DNA of 64,000 nucleotides from RUG14300 sp964391805 (lineage in GTDB: Bacteria > Bacillota > Clostridia > Christensenellales > CAG-1252), in contig CAYMNK010000007.1 in the NCBI GenBank assembly GCA_964391805.1, forward strand, positions 43,934 to 107,933. Direction: 5' to 3'. This document shows, one piece after another, positions 25,536 to 35,459 of this stretch; the stretch's first letter is position 1, and each line of letters opens with the position of its first letter. Below the pieces are notes generated by a model. It made no database searches, was not told the DNA's origin, and worked only from the letters and a program-made list of their open reading frames with translations. The position numbers and the translations under genes were made by a program.

Positions 25536-26774
25536 ATGTTAGAATATTTATTATCATTGCTTGAAAAACATCAAATCAAGGAATACTACATCAACGAAAA
25601 AGTCACCGAAACGAGAGAGCTATTCTATGTTCGCTCCTCTCTCGATTTGTCAAGAGCAAAAAAAGTTAAAATATATACCGTAACGGTTCTTGTTAAAGTC
25701 GGCGACAACCAGAAAGGTCAATCAACGGTAACCATATCTCCGCTGTTGACGAGAGAAGAAATCGAAAAGAAACTTTGCGGATGTATAGAGAGTGCAAAAA
25801 ACACTCCAAATCCGTCATTTGAATTGCCCTCTTCTCATGTATGTGACCTCACTAAGAACAACGAAAATATATTAAAATTGGCTCAAAAAACCGCTAACGC
25901 TCTTTTTACTCCAAAATCGGACTCGGCGTTCATCAATTCTGCCGAAATATTTGCCGAAAGCGAAACGGTCCATACCTTAACTTCAACAGGCGGGGATATC
26001 CGCTATAATTCGCATAGAATCAAGGGCGAATTCGTAACTCAAGCAAAGAAACCTGAAGACGTAGAACTCTATATTCCTTTCGATTATGACGAGTTCGACG
26101 AAGAGGCTATCGTAGACTTGGTTATCGAAAGCCTTAATTCCGCTCGTGATAGAGCCAAAGCCGTCAAAGAACTGCGTACAGGTACTTACGACGTAATGCT
26201 CGACGGACAATTCATAGGGCAACTATTGGGATTCTATCTCGACAGAGCTTCTGCCGACTACGTATATATGAAATATTCCAATTATAAGGTCGGTGACGTC
26301 GTTCAAAAAGGAAAGCAACCGCTTACCATCGATCTAAAAGCTACCGCACCGTTCAGTGCGGACGGTATAAAAATGCAAGACAGACCATTAATAGACAACG
26401 GCGAAGTTAAGTCTATAGTCGGTCCGACTCGTTTTTGCCGTTATCTCGGTATGGAGCCTACCGGTGTTTACGAGTCAATCGAAGTTCCGTTAGGTTCCAC
26501 ACCTATGTCCGAAATGCTATGTGAAAACACACTTTACGTGGTGGCTTTCTCCGATTTCCAATGCGACGCATTTACCGGCGTGTTCGGCGGAGAAATAAGA
26601 CTTGCATATCTATATAAAGACGGTAAGGTTACCCCTGTAACGGGCGGTTCGATAAACGGAAATCTTATAAAACTACAAAACAATATGACTTTCAGCACGG
26701 ATCATTATTCCTCGAGAACTTATAAAGGACCTAAGGCGGTCAAGATCGAGGGCGTTACCGTTGCAGGCGAATAA
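25536..26774 (+). CDS. pmbA: TldE/PmbA-family protein, partner of TldD
   Basis: 412 residues with ribosome binding site TAGGAG. It has the PmbA/TldE layout: an N-terminal alpha/beta region, then a beta-rich C-terminal half (YDVMLDGQFIGQLLGFYLDR, MQDRPLIDNGEVKS, then FTGVFGGEIRLAYLYKDG). The metal-binding HExxxH of TldD is absent, as expected for the non-catalytic subunit. It is co-transcribed with tldD and likely forms the heteromer. Confidence 0.88.
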   Translation: MLEYLLSLLEKHQIKEYYINEKVTETRELFYVRSSLDLSRAKKVKIYTVTVLVKVGDNQKGQSTVTISPLLTREEIEKKLCGCIESAKNTPNPSFELPSSHVCDLTKNNENILKLAQKTANALFTPKSDSAFINSAEIFAESETVHTLTSTGGDIRYNSHRIKGEFVTQAKKPEDVELYIPFDYDEFDEEAIVDLVIESLNSARDRAKAVKELRTGTYDVMLDGQFIGQLLGFYLDRASADYVYMKYSNYKVGDVVQKGKQPLTIDLKATAPFSADGIKMQDRPLIDNGEVKSIVGPTRFCRYLGMEPTGVYESIEVPLGSTPMSEMLCENTLYVVAFSDFQCDAFTGVFGGEIRLAYLYKDGKVTPVTGGSINGNLIKLQNNMTFSTDHYSSRTYKGPKAVKIEGVTVAGE

Positions 26775-26786
26775 AGGAGAATAACA

Positions 26787-27719
26787 ATGTATTTAGGTAT
26801 CGATATAGGCGGAATGTCCATAAAAGCAGGACTTGTAAACGACAATGGCGAAATATTAGCTAAAAGATCCATCAAAACTAATGTCGGCAACCCCGAACAA
26901 ACCATCGAAGACATCGCACAATTATGTTTCGACACGGCTAAGGAAGGCAATGTCGATTTTTCGGAAATCAAAGCTATCGGTAGCGGTGTACCCGGTACCG
27001 CTCATAACGGAAACGTTTCATTTGCTGCAAATATAGGTTGGTACAATGTGCCCTATTGTCAAAGATTAAGTCAATTGACGGGTAAACCGTGTTTCGTTGC
27101 CAATGACGCTAACTGCGCTCTACTCGGCGAATGGTACTTCGGCGTTGCTAAGGGATATTCGGACGTTGTCGCAATAACTATAGGCACAGGCGTCGGTCTT
27201 GCGGTAATAACAGACGGCAGAATGCTTTTAGGAAATGGCTCTGCAGGTACCGAAGGCGGACACATCAGAGTTAAGGAAAGAGGATTGAAATGTGCATGCG
27301 GTCGTCACGACTGTTGGGAATTATACGCATCCACCAGTTCGCTTCTAAGAAGAGCGGAAGCTATCGCTAACCAAAATCCCGACGGCATCATTGCAAAAAT
27401 CATTGCCGAGAAGGGTTTGAACGGATTTACCGTTTTTGAAGCGGAGGATTCGGGCGATAAGCAAGTATCGGCTATGATAGACGAGTATATCGACGATATC
27501 GTTGAAGGTTTGGTCAGCTATGTCAATATTTTCCGTCCCGAAGTAATCGTTTTAGGCGGTGGCATAAGTATGCGTGAAAGAATAGTAAGCCCGTTAGAAG
27601 AAAAAGTCAATGCATTGGCATACGGCGGTAAAAATAACCCATATGTTTATATCAAAACCGCTCGTTTCTTTAACGATGCAGGTATCATAGGTGCCGCAGC
27701 GTTAGCAATAAAAGGATAA
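26787..27719 (+). CDS. ROK-family sugar kinase (probable glucokinase)
   Basis: 310 residues. Phosphorylates a hexose, most likely glucose, with ATP. The phosphate-binding segment GIDIGGMSIKAGLV is at the N-terminus, the catalytic Asp lies in VANDANCALLGEW, and the ROK zinc motif is GGHIRVKERGLKCACGRHDC. A second glycine motif is EVIVLGGGIS. No DNA-binding domain, so it is a kinase and not a ROK repressor. It could use glucose from the starch locus, though that operon is separate. Two bases upstream of the radical SAM gene. Confidence 0.88.
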   Translation: MYLGIDIGGMSIKAGLVNDNGEILAKRSIKTNVGNPEQTIEDIAQLCFDTAKEGNVDFSEIKAIGSGVPGTAHNGNVSFAANIGWYNVPYCQRLSQLTGKPCFVANDANCALLGEWYFGVAKGYSDVVAITIGTGVGLAVITDGRMLLGNGSAGTEGGHIRVKERGLKCACGRHDCWELYASTSSLLRRAEAIANQNPDGIIAKIIAEKGLNGFTVFEAEDSGDKQVSAMIDEYIDDIVEGLVSYVNIFRPEVIVLGGGISMRERIVSPLEEKVNALAYGGKNNPYVYIKTARFFNDAGIIGAAALAIKG

Positions 27720-27721
27720 TT

Positions 27722-29497
27722 ATGGATAAAAAACTACGTGAATTGATTTTACAAGCCGAAAAACCCGCACGTTATACAGGTGGCGAGCCTAACCAACCAG
27801 AAATGACAGGGAGAGGTGTACGCGTTTGTATGTGTATGCCCGATCTTTACGAGGTCGGTATGTCTAATTTAGGTTTAAAAATCCTATACCATAGAATGAA
27901 TGATCTCGACTATGCCGAATGCGAAAGATGTTTTGCTCCGGCAGACGACTTCGGCAAAATTCTAAAAGCAAACAATTATCCGCTTTTCTCTCTCGAAACG
28001 TCTACCCCCTTAAAGGACTTCGATATAGTCGGGTTCTCGGTACAATACGAGCTACTTTATAGCAATATACTATATATGCTCGACCTTGCTCAAATTCCGT
28101 TTAGATCCAATGATAGAGGCGAAGACTACCCCATCTTAATGGCAGGCGGTCCTTGTTCGGTAAATCCCGAGCCTTTTGCCGATTTCTTCGATCTCGTGAA
28201 TGTCGGAGAGGGTGAGGAAATGATTCCCGAAATACTCAAATTATATGAAAAGCATAAGAGTATCGGTTTCAACAAAAAAGCATTTTTGGAAGATGCTCAA
28301 AATATCACCGGTGTATACGTACCGTCATTGAATACACCCGAAAATCGTAAAGTCGTAAAAAAGGCATTTGTCAAAGATTTCGACAAATGCTATTATCCTA
28401 CAAAACAAATCGTGCCCAATATAGAGGCAGTACATGATAGAACCATGGTTGAATTGTACCGTGGGTGTTCTAACGGTTGTAGATTTTGCCAAGCAGGTTT
28501 TTGGTATAGACCTATCCGCTATAGAAAGGTCGACACGGTTGTAAGATTATGCGAAGAAACGGTCAAACAAACAGGTTTCGAGGAAATATCGCTATCCAGC
28601 CTTTCGACAGGCGATTATATGGGCATATATGACTTAATTCCTGCTCTTAAACCGTGTACAGAGCAATATCACGTACATTTCGCATTGCCATCCCTTCGCT
28701 TAGATACATTCAAAGGCGAATTAAGCGACGAATCGAGAAAAAGTTCGCTTACATTCGCTCCCGAAGCAGGTACTCAAAGACTTAGGGACGTTATCAATAA
28801 AAACGTCAGCGACGACGATATCATTAGATCGGTCGAATATGCATTTTCAAGCGGTTACCAAAGTATTAAATTATACTTCATGTTGGGTCTTCCCACCGAA
28901 ACTCAAGAGGACCTCGACGGTATAGTTCAAATATGTAAGCGTATCAAGTGGAAATATAAAGAAATGCATGGCGGTAAGGGCGCACCTAATATCACCATAA
29001 GCTGTGCGGTATTTGTACCGAAGCCGTTTACGCCCTTCCAATGGGCTAAACAGATTACCCCTGAGGAAATGCTCGAAAAACAGCGTTACCTCGCCGGTGA
29101 ACTTAAAAAAGTCAAATGCGTCAACTTTAAATATCACGACAATACCACGAGTCAGATAGAGGGCGTCTTTGCAAGAGGCGACCGTAAATTAGCTGACGTC
29201 ATAGAAACGGCTTACGTTAACGGCGCAAAAATGGATGGCTGGACCGAGCATTTCAAATACGACGTATGGATGAAAGCACTTGCCGATAACGGTATAGAAG
29301 CTACGCAATATACAGGCGCGTGGGACGTAGAACAAAAACTTCCTTGGAGTTTTATCGACTCGGGCGTTACCGAAAAATACTTTTTACGTGAAAAAGAATT
29401 GTCCGAACAAGGCATCGCAACCGAAAGTTGTAATAAAGGTTGTAAGGGCTGTGGCTTCAAAAAATTGGGCAGTTGTAACGAGTGGGGTGACAAATGA
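27722..29497 (+). CDS. TIGR03960-type radical SAM protein
   Basis: 591 residues. The N-terminal part is a B12-binding-like domain (about 30-200; VCMCMPDLYEVGMSNLGLK, VGEGEEMIPEIL). The radical SAM CxxxCxxC motif is YRGCSNGCRFC (Cys249, Cys253, Cys256). A Cys-rich end (CNKGCKGCGF) may hold a second cluster. This family is conserved in Firmicutes next to a DUF2344 protein and RNase G/E, exactly as here. A role in tRNA or rRNA modification has been suggested from that context, but the reaction is not known to me. Its stop overlaps the next start by four bases. Confidence 0.9.
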   Translation: MDKKLRELILQAEKPARYTGGEPNQPEMTGRGVRVCMCMPDLYEVGMSNLGLKILYHRMNDLDYAECERCFAPADDFGKILKANNYPLFSLETSTPLKDFDIVGFSVQYELLYSNILYMLDLAQIPFRSNDRGEDYPILMAGGPCSVNPEPFADFFDLVNVGEGEEMIPEILKLYEKHKSIGFNKKAFLEDAQNITGVYVPSLNTPENRKVVKKAFVKDFDKCYYPTKQIVPNIEAVHDRTMVELYRGCSNGCRFCQAGFWYRPIRYRKVDTVVRLCEETVKQTGFEEISLSSLSTGDYMGIYDLIPALKPCTEQYHVHFALPSLRLDTFKGELSDESRKSSLTFAPEAGTQRLRDVINKNVSDDDIIRSVEYAFSSGYQSIKLYFMLGLPTETQEDLDGIVQICKRIKWKYKEMHGGKGAPNITISCAVFVPKPFTPFQWAKQITPEEMLEKQRYLAGELKKVKCVNFKYHDNTTSQIEGVFARGDRKLADVIETAYVNGAKMDGWTEHFKYDVWMKALADNGIEATQYTGAWDVEQKLPWSFIDSGVTEKYFLREKELSEQGIATESCNKGCKGCGFKKLGSCNEWGDK

Positions 29498-30147
29498 TTA
29501 CTCTAAAATATTTCAAAAAAGATAAAGCGGTTTTTCTATCTCATATCGACGTACTCCGCCACATGAATAGAACTTTCCGCCGTGCAGGTATAGACGTACA
29601 GTTTTCACAAGGATTCAATCCGCATATGCTCACTAAGTTGGGTATTCCTCTTCCTTTGGCAACATACAGTAACTGCGAATACGTAACGGTGCAAACGAAC
29701 GAAAATCCCGAACAGTTTTTGGCTAAATACAACTCCGCTTGTATCAAGGGAATGGAGGGTATTAAGGCATTCTTTGTAGCTAAGAATCCTAACCTTGCCG
29801 GTAAGGTTGTATATTCCGATTACCGCATTAAGGCAATCCCCGCCGATAAAGCGAAAGAAATCGAAAGCATTATGCAAAAAGATAATTTCGTAGTGGACTA
29901 CCCTACTCGCAAAGAACCCGATAAAAAGAGGGATATTATTCCCGATATCAAAGGAATTCGTTGCGGTGATGATTATATAGACGTATGCATCAATGCTGTT
30001 AACATGAGAGCAGACGTTTTAGCAGTTTCGCTATCGCGTGCCTTCGGTATAGAGACATTCCCCGACGACGTAACGAGAATAAAGCAATACGTTCAAGACG
30101 GCGGTAAACTCGTAGACGTCGATACATACTTAGAGAGTTTAAACTAA
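29494..30147 (+). CDS. DUF2344 (TIGR03936) radical SAM-associated protein
   Basis: 217 residues. The N-terminal block FLSHIDVLRHMNRTFRRAG, then FSQGFNPHM, is the family signature. It overlaps the radical SAM gene by four bases (ATGA), so the two are translationally coupled. In some relatives the two are one fused protein. Probably the RNA- or substrate-binding partner of the radical SAM enzyme. Confidence 0.9.
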   Translation: MITLKYFKKDKAVFLSHIDVLRHMNRTFRRAGIDVQFSQGFNPHMLTKLGIPLPLATYSNCEYVTVQTNENPEQFLAKYNSACIKGMEGIKAFFVAKNPNLAGKVVYSDYRIKAIPADKAKEIESIMQKDNFVVDYPTRKEPDKKRDIIPDIKGIRCGDDYIDVCINAVNMRADVLAVSLSRAFGIETFPDDVTRIKQYVQDGGKLVDVDTYLESLN

Positions 30148-30150
30148 TAG

Positions 30151-31581
30151 ATGAGTTTCAATATTAAGACAATCCACACCGGCACAGTCGGTATAATAGA
30201 TAAAAACAATCACAGAACACTCATGGCACTACTTATCGATAGAAAACCATGGGTCGTTTTGAGTGATTTTTCGTTTATCAACGGTGAACCGATACGCCTT
30301 AACGATATCTATAAGGCGAAAGTCGTCAACAGCGTTTCAAACAGCGTTGCGTTCGTGGATGTCGGACTTGGTAACGATCTATTCATATCGGGTAATTATT
30401 CGCAAGGGGACTATATTCTCGTACAAGTTTCTTCGGACGAGCATGACGGCAAAAAATATAAAGCTACCGATAAAATAAACCTCTCTTCCCCTACCGTTAT
30501 ACTTGTGCCACAGGATAAAGTGGAAATCAATTATAGCTCGAAACTCTCTCCAAACAAGAAAAAAGAACTTAAAGACAGTGAAAACGAACTTCTTAATATT
30601 TTACGTTCCAAGTTAGGTTCGGGACGCGTCATTATCCGCTCGTTTGCCAAAAAAGTCGATTTCGACTGCATTATCAACGACCTAAACAACCTCGTTGATA
30701 AATGGCTCACCATTAAACAAGATTATTTACACAAAGAATCGGTAGGACTGCTTTCTCGTGGCGAAAACGTTGAAGAACTTTTCCATAAAGACTATTTGCC
30801 TGCCATGGATAAGTTATACACAAACGATAGAGAACTTACGGAAAAAGCGGATAGGCTCGGTATCGACAATATAACCTATCTAAACGAAGAACTTATTTCC
30901 CTCGATTATTTGACGGATACCATAAAGGATATTACGGACAAGACAATAGTTTTGAATGATAAAAATCTCAATATTAGATTCGATTATACCGAAGCTTGCA
31001 CTTTTGTAGACGTCAATTCGGGCAATTCCGCTTATCGCCATAAAAGGGACGACGCCCTTCTCAAAATCAATACCGCGGCGGCTAAGGAGATTGCAAGACT
31101 TATATCTCTACGCAACATAGGCGGACCGATTATTATAGACTTCCTAACTATGGATAACGCCGAATGCAATGCATCCCTTATCAAAACGCTCGATAGCGAA
31201 TGCAAAAAGGACAAAAACAAAGTAAAAGTCTATGGCGAATTGACAAGGTTAGGTATGGCTGAATTGGTTAGAGAACGCAAATCTCGCCGTCAAGACTCAA
31301 TTTGGATAGATACCGTCGATGACGGCATTTCGGTGATAAATAGGTATTCGTATAAATACGCTCTTATTTACGTTGCCTCGGCGATAAATAAAATAACTGC
31401 ATCACCCGATACGGCGGGCGTTATAAAAGGGCTTATCGTTCGCGTATCTAAGGAGTTATACGAACACGTAAACAGCAATTATTTGACTTATTTGAACGAC
31501 GGTGTGCACTATCCGATAACGGTAGAACCGTCGGACGATATTGCCCCCGATAAATACTTTGACTACAATTTTGTAATATAG
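30151..31581 (+). CDS. rng: Ribonuclease G/E family protein
   Basis: 476 residues, the length of RNase G. An endoribonuclease for single-stranded AU-rich RNA, used in rRNA and mRNA processing. The N-terminal S1-like domain is visible (VVNSVSNSVAFVDVGLGNDLFI), interrupted as in the family. The metal-binding catalytic part includes TFVDVNSGNS, and RNIGGPIIIDFLTM with the second conserved Asp. The long C-terminal scaffold of RNase E is absent. It lies three bases after the DUF2344 gene. Confidence 0.88.
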   Translation: MSFNIKTIHTGTVGIIDKNNHRTLMALLIDRKPWVVLSDFSFINGEPIRLNDIYKAKVVNSVSNSVAFVDVGLGNDLFISGNYSQGDYILVQVSSDEHDGKKYKATDKINLSSPTVILVPQDKVEINYSSKLSPNKKKELKDSENELLNILRSKLGSGRVIIRSFAKKVDFDCIINDLNNLVDKWLTIKQDYLHKESVGLLSRGENVEELFHKDYLPAMDKLYTNDRELTEKADRLGIDNITYLNEELISLDYLTDTIKDITDKTIVLNDKNLNIRFDYTEACTFVDVNSGNSAYRHKRDDALLKINTAAAKEIARLISLRNIGGPIIIDFLTMDNAECNASLIKTLDSECKKDKNKVKVYGELTRLGMAELVRERKSRRQDSIWIDTVDDGISVINRYSYKYALIYVASAINKITASPDTAGVIKGLIVRVSKELYEHVNSNYLTYLNDGVHYPITVEPSDDIAPDKYFDYNFVI

Positions 31582-31594
31582 ATAGGTAATGACT

Positions 31595-32770
31595 ATGAAT
31601 AAAAAAATGCTTGAATTGGGCAGTAACAGATCGGTAATTCGTGAACTATTCGAATATGGTAGAATGCGTGCAAATATGTACGGTGAGAATAGCGTATTCG
31701 ACTTTTCGCTCGGCAATCCGAATATTCCCGCACCACAATCGGTAAGCGAGAAAATTAAACAATTAGCCGACGATCCGACAGCACATCTATATACATCGGC
31801 TCAAGGCGACACAGTCGTTCGCAAAAAGATATCCGATTTCATCAAAAGCGAATATAATGGAGTTGTACCCCCCGAACTTATTTATATGACTACAGGTGCC
31901 GCTGCGGCTTTGAGCATTGTATTTAAAGCAATTTGTGACGACAATAGAAACGAGTTTATAGTGTTCGCTCCCTATTTCCCCGAATATAAAGTCTTCGTGG
32001 AAAACGCAGGCGGTGTGCTTAAAATTCAAAAACCGAACGAGAATTTCGGCTTAAATTTAGACGGACTCGATGATCTAATTACCGATAAAACCGCAGGCAT
32101 TATTATAAACTCTCCCGTCAATCCTACCGGTAATATTTATTCAGAAAAAGAACTGACCACTCTATTCGAACTCTTGAAAAAATATAAAAATAACGGTCAC
32201 ACAATCTACGTAATTGCGGACGAGCCATATAGAGAACTCGTATACAATAATACCGTTGTGCCGTATATTCCCAATATGTATGACGATAGCATAGTATGTT
32301 ATTCTTGGTCTAAATCTCTTTCCCTTGCAGGAGAACGCATAGGTTATATAGCCGTATCTCCTCGAATCGAAGATAGCCACAATCTCTATCTCGCAATTTG
32401 CGGAACAGGTCGCTCGTTAGGTTATGTATGTGCAAGTTCGCTATTTCAACGCGTAGTTGCCGATTGTTTAGGTCAAACAGCCGACATAGAAATATACAAA
32501 TCCAATCGCGATAAACTCTACTCTGCACTCGTTGAATTAGGATTTACCGTTATAGAACCGAAAGGTGCATTTTATCTTTTCGTAAAATCGCCCATAGATA
32601 ATTCTCAATTCATAGACAAAGCAAAGGAATTAGGCTTATTACTCGTCCCGTCCGAATCATTCGGAGTATCTAATTGGGTCCGCATAGCCTACTGCGTCGA
32701 TCCCGATATGCTATCAAGAAGTCTTCCCGCATTCCGCACCCTTGCCAAGAATTGCGGGTTGATAAAGTAA
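31595..32770 (+). CDS. PLP-dependent aminotransferase, class I/II
   Basis: 391 residues from the ATG at 31595. An in-frame ATG six bases earlier sits too close to the AGG at 31584-31586. The fold type I landmarks are SLGNPNIP near the N-terminus, NSPVNPTGN, DEPYRELVY with the PLP-contacting Asp, and SWSKSLSLAGERIGY with the Schiff-base Lys (residue 240). It resembles aspartate or aromatic aminotransferases of Clostridia, sometimes annotated as LL-diaminopimelate aminotransferase-like. The amino donor cannot be fixed from sequence. It may be co-transcribed with the RNase gene 13 bases upstream. Confidence 0.88.
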   Translation: MNKKMLELGSNRSVIRELFEYGRMRANMYGENSVFDFSLGNPNIPAPQSVSEKIKQLADDPTAHLYTSAQGDTVVRKKISDFIKSEYNGVVPPELIYMTTGAAAALSIVFKAICDDNRNEFIVFAPYFPEYKVFVENAGGVLKIQKPNENFGLNLDGLDDLITDKTAGIIINSPVNPTGNIYSEKELTTLFELLKKYKNNGHTIYVIADEPYRELVYNNTVVPYIPNMYDDSIVCYSWSKSLSLAGERIGYIAVSPRIEDSHNLYLAICGTGRSLGYVCASSLFQRVVADCLGQTADIEIYKSNRDKLYSALVELGFTVIEPKGAFYLFVKSPIDNSQFIDKAKELGLLLVPSESFGVSNWVRIAYCVDPDMLSRSLPAFRTLAKNCGLIK

Positions 32771-32825
32771 TACAATATATTTATTCAAAAACTCATGAAG
32801 TTATACTAAGATTGGAGTTAGCAAG

Positions 32826-33080
32826 ATGAAAATCAGACACAAAGAGTATGGCAACTGTAATATGGTTGGACGAAAAGTCGAGGAACTGCGAAAAGAAAAA
32901 AAGATCAAGCAGAAGGACTTTATTGCACAACTTCAATTAGCAGGTGTAGATATGAATCCTACAAGTTATTCGGAGCTCGAAGGACAACTTAGGATTGCAA
33001 CCGATAAAGAAATCTATTGTATGGCTAAAATATTAGGCGTTCCAATTGAATGCTTATTTGAAGAGGAATATCTGCTATAG
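32826..33080 (+). CDS. Small XRE-type HTH regulator
   Basis: 84 residues, start ATG at 32826 behind TTGGAG. The helix-turn-helix occupies most of the protein (VGRKVEELRKEKKIKQKDF, then SYSELEGQLRIATDKEIY, ILGVPIECLF). The form beginning KIRHKEYGN is common in Clostridia as a stand-alone regulator. No partner toxin is adjacent. It is followed by a terminator. Confidence 0.8.
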   Translation: MKIRHKEYGNCNMVGRKVEELRKEKKIKQKDFIAQLQLAGVDMNPTSYSELEGQLRIATDKEIYCMAKILGVPIECLFEEEYLL

Positions 33081-33091
33081 AAAATGTAAAT

Positions 33092-33123
33092 AGACAGTGG
33101 AAATAACCCATTGTCTTTTTTTT
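33092..33123 (+). terminator. Rho-independent terminator
   Basis: Stem AGACAGTGG / CCATTGTCT (one G-T pair), loop of seven bases, eight T. It closes the housekeeping operon. Confidence 0.88.
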
Positions 33124-33160
33124 CTAAATGTAGGTCTTTTTTACTTTTTTTAGGAATTAG

Positions 33161-33209
33161 ATACCGACACCTATGGTGTCGCCCTATCGGGTTCGACTCA
33201 GTATGACAT
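33161..33209. repeat. Interspersed repeat, type A copy
   Basis: Hairpin CGACAC-CTATG-GTGTCG (33165-33181), then GGGTTCGACT and CTCAGTATGACA. The stem differs from other copies by paired changes. Confidence 0.75.
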
Positions 33210-33272
33210 TTGATGGTGAAGTGATATCAAAGTTCTTGCTCAGACTGACATAATGGGGAGCTTGCACTTCGT

Positions 33273-34691
33273 TTATTTGGGTAAGAATGTGTTGAGAGCG
33301 TCGCCGTTAAGCCAAGTGTGTATAAGTGTTTCATAGCCTTTAAAAACCATTTCGGAAAGGGTGTCTTCGGTGGCAATTAAGTTGGTCATTGTTTTTGCGT
33401 AATCGGATAGTCGTGTTATTAATTCAGGTCCCTCTATTGAATATAGATTTATCCACATTAAACAACCTAATGTATATACGCAGTCGGCATAATCGTCCGA
33501 ATTGTAATCGTAGACAGTACCATTAATATTATACGGTTTACCTGCTATTATTCGATTTTCGAGTGTTGTCAATCCTTTGGTTCGATATTGCTCGAATATT
33601 GTACCACGGTCGGTATTGAGATAATAAAGAGCTGTCGAAAACTCAGATAAACTTTCATCTATCCATGGGGCGTAAGCTTGGTCATTACCGACTTGCATAA
33701 ACCACCATTGATGAGCTATTTCGTGTGCGATAACGCTTTCTCTTTTTGATTCGTTAATCGAACTACTTATCAATACAACATCGGTATATTCCATTCCGCC
33801 CCAAGGAAACGGAGCTAATAACATTTTTAAATTTTTTCTTTTATATTCGCCAAACAATTCGCTATATACAGCGAGTGCGGACTTTGCTTGTTCTAATTCG
33901 ACAAACGGGGAAGAATCTTTAAAAAAGTAATAAGTGATTTTAGTATCTTCATAATCCACCTGTCTGGTTACAAGATCGTAACCGTACATCAAGGCAAAAT
34001 CACGTGAATCGTTCGATTCGATTGTGTATGTATTATATCCGTTTTCTTTTTTGAGGTCGATAATTACTCCGCTATTCACCATTATCAACTTATCGGACAA
34101 GGTGACCGTTGCGGTAAAATCCGTCATGTACAGTAATTCGTTTTCTCCCACTGTCGAGTAACTGCGTGGCGAATAATCTCCGTCGACAATCGAGCAAACA
34201 TATGCATATCCACCGCTGAGATTGTATAGTTTATCATTATAGCCGAATCTATGGATAATATTGGGGAGTTTAAGGCTGTATTCCATTTCAATAACGGTAT
34301 CTTCTCCGTATAAGATAGGCGAATCTATTTCGATAACGGGCATTTTTTTTGATATACGGTAGCTTTTTTCTATACCATTCACAGCCAAATACGCAATTTC
34401 GACATCACAATAACTTACTCCGTTAGGATAACATTCTTCGATTAAAGTTTCATCTACAACTATATCTTTAAACGCTAACGGATTGAATTGAAGAAGTATA
34501 TTTTCGCTTGTAATCATTGACTCATATTCTATTTCTTCCGTACATTCCACATACTCATCATCTATATTATAGTTTAAGGTTATTTGAGGTTTGTATTCTA
34601 TTTCTTTGGTGGTCGCTTTGTCGCAACTTACAAAACATAATGCAGAACAAAACACCAAAAGTACCATTAACGCTATCAATAATTTTTTCAT
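33273..34691 (-). CDS. M1-like (gluzincin) metallopeptidase lipoprotein
   Basis: 472 residues, lipobox FVSC (Cys23), so surface-anchored. The zinc site is HEIAHQWW (His323, Glu324, His327) with the third ligand Glu346 in WIDESLSEF, the HExxH-18-E spacing of the M1 aminopeptidase clan. PWGGMEYTDVVL upstream corresponds to the GAMEN substrate loop. It is shorter than full M1 enzymes because the C-terminal helical domain is missing. The likely job is peptide trimming outside the membrane. No clear Shine-Dalgarno sequence is seen before the ATG. It is transcribed divergently from the NfeD gene. Confidence 0.85.
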   Translation of the reverse strand: MKKLLIALMVLLVFCSALCFVSCDKATTKEIEYKPQITLNYNIDDEYVECTEEIEYESMITSENILLQFNPLAFKDIVVDETLIEECYPNGVSYCDVEIAYLAVNGIEKSYRISKKMPVIEIDSPILYGEDTVIEMEYSLKLPNIIHRFGYNDKLYNLSGGYAYVCSIVDGDYSPRSYSTVGENELLYMTDFTATVTLSDKLIMVNSGVIIDLKKENGYNTYTIESNDSRDFALMYGYDLVTRQVDYEDTKITYYFFKDSSPFVELEQAKSALAVYSELFGEYKRKNLKMLLAPFPWGGMEYTDVVLISSSINESKRESVIAHEIAHQWWFMQVGNDQAYAPWIDESLSEFSTALYYLNTDRGTIFEQYRTKGLTTLENRIIAGKPYNINGTVYDYNSDDYADCVYTLGCLMWINLYSIEGPELITRLSDYAKTMTNLIATEDTLSEMVFKGYETLIHTWLNGDALNTFLPK

Positions 34692-34770
34692 ATAAAAACA
34701 TATGCTTTAGCATATCCGTTAATGCTCAATTAATAAATACTATATTTTTATAAAAATTTATTGGCCAATG

Positions 34771-34799
34771 TTGACATTGTCGAAATTAATATATATTAT
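34771..34799 (+). promoter_or_regulatory. Promoter of the NfeD-flotillin operon
   Basis: TTGACA (34771-34776), a 17-base spacer and TATTAT (34794-34799). The ATG is 45 bases downstream, after AAGGAGATG. Confidence 0.7.
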
Positions 34800-34844
34800 A
34801 ATAAGTGAAAACAAGATCTATTTGATCTAAGGAGATGTAAAAAA

Positions 34845-35438
34845 ATGTTTTGGGAAAGTTTATCGTTACTTTCAAAAATACTGTTCTGTACAGGTATAGC
34901 GACAACCGCTATATTGCTAATTCAGATTATCCTATTGATAATCGGTTTCGCAGGAGATGCCTTCGGTGACGGCGATTTCGATGTTGACGGTGACGGCGAT
35001 ATCGACATGGATGACGTAGGCGGTTCGGGAGTCGGTTTATTTACAGTCAAAGGTTTGGTTGCATTCTTTTCGCTCGGTAGTTGGACGGGATTCGCAATGG
35101 ACGTTTCGGGCTGTCATGAAGCACTTACTATCGGGATTTCGGTACTTGTCGGTATAGTTGCGTTAATCGGCGTAGGATTTCTATATAAGGCACTCAACAA
35201 GTTGCAGTCAAACGGCACCCTCAATATGAATAATGCCATCGGTAAGAATGCCGAAGTGTATCTCACAATCCCTGCATCGAATGCAGGCGTCGGTAAGGTT
35301 AACTTGGAAGTTCAAGAAAGATACATAGAGGTAAATGCTCGTACCCTCAAAGGAGAAGCATTGCCTACCGGATCTATTGTCAAAGTCGTCGATATCGTCA
35401 ATGGCGAATTGATCGTCGAAAAAATTAACATCGAATAA
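34845..35438 (+). CDS. NfeD-like membrane protein
   Basis: 197 residues. An N-terminal membrane helix (about 14-36) is followed by a very acidic loop with FDVDGDGDIDMDD (about 46-58), two more membrane segments (about 68-112) and a C-terminal OB-fold domain (about 125-197; IGKNAEVYLTIPAS, GSIVKVVDIVNGELIVEKI). NfeD proteins work with flotillins in membrane microdomains, and a flotillin gene follows 21 bases downstream. The Asp-rich loop matches the D-x-D-G-D-x-D spacing of calcium-binding loops. Confidence 0.85.
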   Translation: MFWESLSLLSKILFCTGIATTAILLIQIILLIIGFAGDAFGDGDFDVDGDGDIDMDDVGGSGVGLFTVKGLVAFFSLGSWTGFAMDVSGCHEALTIGISVLVGIVALIGVGFLYKALNKLQSNGTLNMNNAIGKNAEVYLTIPASNAGVGKVNLEVQERYIEVNARTLKGEALPTGSIVKVVDIVNGELIVEKINIE

Positions 35439-35459
35439 CAATTTTAGGAGGAATTATAA

